In this document: piece after piece, positions 61,304-64,000 of the stretch
Layout of the letters: each line of letters opens with the position of its first letter
Numbering within the stretch: the first letter of the stretch is position 1
Position numbers and translations under genes: made by a program
Notes under the pieces: generated by a model
Databases searched by the model: none
What the model was told of the DNA's origin: nothing
What the model saw: the letters and a program-made list of their open reading frames with translations, nothing else
From: Hoeflea_A sp965228785
GTDB taxonomy: Bacteria > Pseudomonadota > Alphaproteobacteria > Rhizobiales > Rhizobiaceae
Length of the DNA stretch: 64,000 nt
NCBI GenBank assembly: GCA_965228785.1
Contig: CBDDIF010000001.1
Location: forward strand, 1,054,001 to 1,118,000
Reading direction: 5' to 3'

Positions 61304-61948
61304 CTAAGCGCCTGGTACACGCAACGATTCGAACGAGACCATGACGTGTTCGACATAGGCCGGACGCGCGCAAAGCCGGTCGTAATAGGCCTTCAGTTTG
61401 GGCAGATCGGATCGCTCGAAAGCAACATTGTAGTAGCGGAACAGATTGGTGCCGAAACTGATATCGGCAAGCGTCATGTGCTCACCGACCAGCCACTCGT
61501 GTTCGGCGAGGCGGGCATCGGCGATGGCCATGAGCTGCCTGAGTTCAGCTATGCCTTCATCCACCAGCAGTTGGTTCCTGTCGGTCTGGCTGACCCGGAT
61601 CATTTGCCAAAAGACCTTGTAGATAAGTGACGGTGCGACCGAAGTCTTGGCCCACTCCATCCATTGGTCGATTGGGGCGCGCGCCACGGCGTCTGCCGGC
61701 CAAAGGGCTTCCGCGCCGTGTCGAGAGGCAAGATAGCGAAGGATCGCCTGGCTTTCGAACAGGGTGACATCACCGTCCTCAATGACCGGTACCCGGCCCA
61801 TCGGATTCATGCCGAGAAACCCCGGTGTGTTGTTGCCACCAAAACTGCCGCCGACATCCAGGCGCCGGTGCACGATCCCCATTTCGGCCACACCCCACAT
61901 CACCGCCTGCACGTTGCTCGATGTCGCGCGTCCGTGAATCGTCAGCAT
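61304..61948 (-). CDS. Glutathione S-transferase
   Basis: Cytoplasmic protein of 214 residues, standard GST length. Thioredoxin-fold N-terminal domain: MLTIHGRATSSNVQAVMWGV with the catalytic Ser in SSN (about 10-12), NPMGRVPVIEDGDVTLFESQ (cis-Pro and glutathione-binding ES) and AILRYLASRHG. The helical C-terminal domain contains LVGEHMTLADISFGTNLFRY near 158-177 (the N-capping box and hydrophobic staple). It ends 3 nt from the convergent methyltransferase gene. Confidence 0.94.
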   Translation of the reverse strand: MLTIHGRATSSNVQAVMWGVAEMGIVHRRLDVGGSFGGNNTPGFLGMNPMGRVPVIEDGDVTLFESQAILRYLASRHGAEALWPADAVARAPIDQWMEWAKTSVAPSLIYKVFWQMIRVSQTDRNQLLVDEGIAELRQLMAIADARLAEHEWLVGEHMTLADISFGTNLFRYYNVAFERSDLPKLKAYYDRLCARPAYVEHVMVSFESLRVPGA

Positions 61949-62029
61949 GCCCGCACTCCGTTTGATGGTTCAATGAACGAGCATACTCAACCAAGCCAAT
62001 AGCGACGGCAAGCTAAATGATGGCGACCC

Positions 62030-62575
62030 TCAGGATGTGCGGCCAAGCATACGCTTCAACGTGTTATCCTTGTCGATCACATGGTGCTTGAGAGCGGCTG
62101 CGACGTGGAGGGCAAGCACGATCATCAGCAGGTCGGCGAGGGTCTCGTGTACCTCCGAGACTGTTTCCGAAAGCGCTTTGCTCTCAGGCAGTTGTGGCAG
62201 ATGAAACAGGCCGAAGAAAGACACTTCATGGCCGCCGGCAGACGATGAGATGTAGCCGGAAAGCGGCATCGCCACGATCAGCATCAGAAGCGCGATGTGG
62301 ACCGCCTTGGCAGCCAGCTCCTGCCAGCGTGGCATTTCGCAGACTTCGTCGGGGAAGCTCTGACTGATCCGCCACAGCACGCGCCATGCGCCGAGGAAAA
62401 GAACCGCGATACCGATCGACTTGTGGAGATCGATCCACTCGCCGCGGCCCGGCCCGCGCGGCAGGCTGTCCATATAGAGGCCAATTGCCAACATCACGAT
62501 GATGAGGACGGCAATCGTCCAGTGGTTGATGATTGAAATTGCGCCGAAGCGCGTCCCCTCGTCCTTGAGCGCCAT
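62030..62575 (-). CDS. Cytochrome b561 family protein
   Basis: Inner-membrane diheme protein of 181 residues with four helices (AISIINHWTIAVLIIVMLAI, IDLHKSIGIAVLFLGAWRVL, AAKAVHIALLMLIVAMPLSG, VHETLADLLMIVLALHVAAA). Histidines at the expected places (INHW, DLHKS, KAVHIA, EVHETL, LALHVAAALKHH) can hold two b-type hemes. CybB-like proteins oxidise ubiquinol and may reduce superoxide. Single gene. Confidence 0.92.
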   Translation of the reverse strand: MALKDEGTRFGAISIINHWTIAVLIIVMLAIGLYMDSLPRGPGRGEWIDLHKSIGIAVLFLGAWRVLWRISQSFPDEVCEMPRWQELAAKAVHIALLMLIVAMPLSGYISSSAGGHEVSFFGLFHLPQLPESKALSETVSEVHETLADLLMIVLALHVAAALKHHVIDKDNTLKRMLGRTS

Positions 62576-62691
62576 GCTACCAGTCTCCGCCTACTGATCT
62601 GTGCCCCCACGAAGATTGTGCACGAAGCAAAAGGGTTTGCAATCCTCAATTGACGAGGATGCGCTCGGCAACCGAGCAACGGCGACGGGGG

Positions 62692-63705
62692 TCAGATCGG
62701 CGGGATCTGGCCCAGGGTGAAGAAGCTGATGCGAATCCGGCCGCGATCGATATTCAGAGGCAAGGAAAGCTTGTCCTGCGTCTGGCCGATGGCGCCGACC
62801 ATGCCGGCGATGTTGGCAATGGAGTCGGCGGCGTCTGGAAAGGCCTCGGTGAGGATAGATTGCCACGCCTCTCTGCCTTCGATTTCAAGGTCGAACTTGC
62901 CGGTCAGGTAGCCGCTATCGTCGATTGAAAACGGTCCGTTGAGCGAGAGCCGGGCACCCTGGCCGAGATCGATGCTGAAGCTGTTGAGCGAGGCGCTCAA
63001 GTCATGCCAGGGATTTTCGCTGCGCTGCTGGCCGGACAGCATCCACGCTCGGTCGGCCAGGGTGAGATCGGCATTCACATCGAACGGGGGGAGGGCAAAC
63101 GCCGCGGCTTCGGTGGTAAGCGTTGCCGAATTCAATGACAGAACCGCGTCTAGGTCAGCGTCGTTTTGACGGACATGCGCTTCCGTCGATCCGGCCTTGA
63201 ACTTCAGCGGGTCTGTGGTGGCCGGAGGGGTCACGGTGCCGTCGAAGTCGGATGACAGCAATGATGCGCGGGTGAGGCCCGAGAGATTGAACACAGTACT
63301 GGAGCGCAGGACTTTCCAATTGAGTGCCGCCGAGCTTCCATCGCTACTGTTGAGAGTGACGGGGCCGTCAAGTTCGGAGACGATGTGATTGGGTCGGTAG
63401 ACCTGTGCAGCCGACCGGAAACCGCCGGTGGTCAGTGACATTCGGTTGCCCTGATCGTCTGCAGTGACCGCATTGCAAAACACGCCGAGGCGAAACGGGA
63501 AGCCACGGACTTCCATATCCGCACAATCGGCATCGACGTTGCGGTTGGCCAGATCTGAGATCAGGAATTCGCTGCGGGTTTCCAACTGGCTCGCCAGGTA
63601 ATACCAGACACCGCTATAGGCAACGATGAGCGCACCGATGAAGATCGCCAACCAGAGAAAGGGGCGTCGCGAAGCCTTGACGGCTTTCTCACTTGACCTC
63701 GCCAT
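62692..63705 (-). CDS. DUF2125 domain-containing membrane-anchored protein
   Basis: Protein of 337 residues with an N-terminal membrane anchor (PFLWLAIFIGALIVAYSGVW, about 15-34) and a large periplasmic beta-rich part. Family marks: ANRNVDADCADMEVRGFPFR and LGVFCNAVTADDQGNRMSLT with the conserved cysteine pair, YRPNHIVSELDGPVTL, and DFDGTVTPPATTDPLKFKAG. DUF2125 is widespread in Alphaproteobacteria and has no assigned biochemistry; the AsmA-like beta structure suggests an envelope role. Divergent from the ChaC-like gene. Confidence 0.9.
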   Translation of the reverse strand: MARSSEKAVKASRRPFLWLAIFIGALIVAYSGVWYYLASQLETRSEFLISDLANRNVDADCADMEVRGFPFRLGVFCNAVTADDQGNRMSLTTGGFRSAAQVYRPNHIVSELDGPVTLNSSDGSSAALNWKVLRSSTVFNLSGLTRASLLSSDFDGTVTPPATTDPLKFKAGSTEAHVRQNDADLDAVLSLNSATLTTEAAAFALPPFDVNADLTLADRAWMLSGQQRSENPWHDLSASLNSFSIDLGQGARLSLNGPFSIDDSGYLTGKFDLEIEGREAWQSILTEAFPDAADSIANIAGMVGAIGQTQDKLSLPLNIDRGRIRISFFTLGQIPPI

Positions 63706-63754
63706 GACGTTCTCCCTATGTGCCTGATGCGCAATGCGGGTTGGTGGAATCGTA

Positions 63755-64000
63755 ATGTCCGATATGGATGATTTTTGGGTGTTTGGCTACGGGTCGCTGA
63801 TGTGGCGACCAGGCTTTGACCACGTTCAGGCGGAGCGCAGCCGGCTTTTCGGTTATCGTCGCGCGCTGTGCATCCACTCCTATGTCCATCGCGGAACGCG
63901 CGAGCGGCCGGGGCTGGTGCTTGGGCTCGACCGCGGCGGCTCCTGTACAGGGATGGCGTTCCGGGTCAGTGCCCACGATCGTGAAAGCGTCATGGCCTAT
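63755..64000 (+). CDS. Gamma-glutamylcyclotransferase, ChaC-like (partial, 3' end off window)
   Basis: First 82 codons of a gene beginning at the ATG at 63755. The N-terminus DFWVFGYGSLMWRPGFD carries the diagnostic YGSL substrate loop of the gamma-glutamylcyclotransferase fold, followed by RSRLFGYRRALCIHSYVHRG and RPGLVLGLDRGGSCTGMAFR, as in ChaC. Such enzymes split glutathione to 5-oxoproline and Cys-Gly. The catalytic glutamate would lie beyond the window edge. Confidence 0.9.
   Translation, partial: MSDMDDFWVFGYGSLMWRPGFDHVQAERSRLFGYRRALCIHSYVHRGTRERPGLVLGLDRGGSCTGMAFRVSAHDRESVMAY

Noticed and set aside
1..64000. CRISPR arrays, tRNA, rRNA, integrases or complete insertion sequences
   Set aside because: No regularly spaced repeats, no cloverleaf or rRNA-like sequence and no transposase or integrase motif were seen by eye on either strand.

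Overview
The window reads as a high-GC alphaproteobacterial chromosome, most likely Rhizobiales/Hyphomicrobiales. The grounds are gene content (stacked ABC and TRAP uptake operons with GntR and RpiR regulators, a DUF2125 protein, cyclohexadienyl dehydrogenase next to a HisC-like aminotransferase, TolB/TPR proteins) and strong G/C third positions. This is inference from content; there is no rRNA or tRNA here. I saw no CRISPR array, integrase or complete insertion sequence.

Layout. 1-4.5 kb (minus): HyuA and HyuB hydantoinase/oxoprolinase subunits and the start of a TRAP binding protein, behind a palindromic operator. 4.7-8.4 kb (minus): a cysteine synthase-glutaredoxin fusion, a group II PLP decarboxylase and an AraC regulator, tightly coupled. 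8.7-11.3 kb (plus): a three-gene NMT1/SsuA-type ABC importer. 11.4-21.6 kb: an accessory stretch, visibly richer in A/T in places, with a small secreted protein, a flavin monooxygenase, a gene remnant, a secreted amidohydrolase, an ABC-F protein, a three-gene operon resembling a split lanthipeptide-type dehydratase system, and a short gene with an in-frame UGA. 21.7-30 kb: a LysR regulator, then a nucleobase/nucleoside operon (CodA-like deaminase, BMP binding protein, amidase, ATPase, two permeases). 30.1-34.2 kb (plus): aromatic aminotransferase, TyrC-like dehydrogenase, membrane adenylate cyclase. 34.2-36.7 kb (minus): an orphan amino-acid-type binding protein, a CobB sirtuin and a GntR regulator.

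37-41.4 kb (plus): TRAP binding protein, fused TRAP permease and an LldD-type 2-hydroxyacid dehydrogenase, behind a clear promoter with overlapping operators. 41.4-44 kb: a phosphotransferase-like/TolB/TPR fusion, followed by a 273-bp inverted-repeat (MITE-like) element. 44.3-51.2 kb: a DUF1028 hydrolase divergent from a peptide-type ABC operon that ends in its own GntR gene; two near-identical operators lie between them. 51.3-52.8 kb: an MltF-like lytic transglycosylase. 52.8-60.2 kb: a catabolic operon (N-formylglutamate amidohydrolase family, TRAP DctQ/M/P, glutamine synthetase family, iron alcohol dehydrogenase) divergent from an RpiR regulator. 60.3-64 kb: FkbM-like methyltransferase, glutathione S-transferase, cytochrome b561, DUF2125 protein and the start of a ChaC-like gene.

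Most of the window is nutrient scavenging: each uptake operon is paired with one or two enzymes that would process the imported compound and with a nearby regulator. The most unusual parts are the 17.6-21.6 kb kinase/lyase/peptide-like locus, the UGA-interrupted small gene, the phosphotransferase-TolB-TPR fusion and the inverted-repeat element that provides a stop codon to its neighbour.
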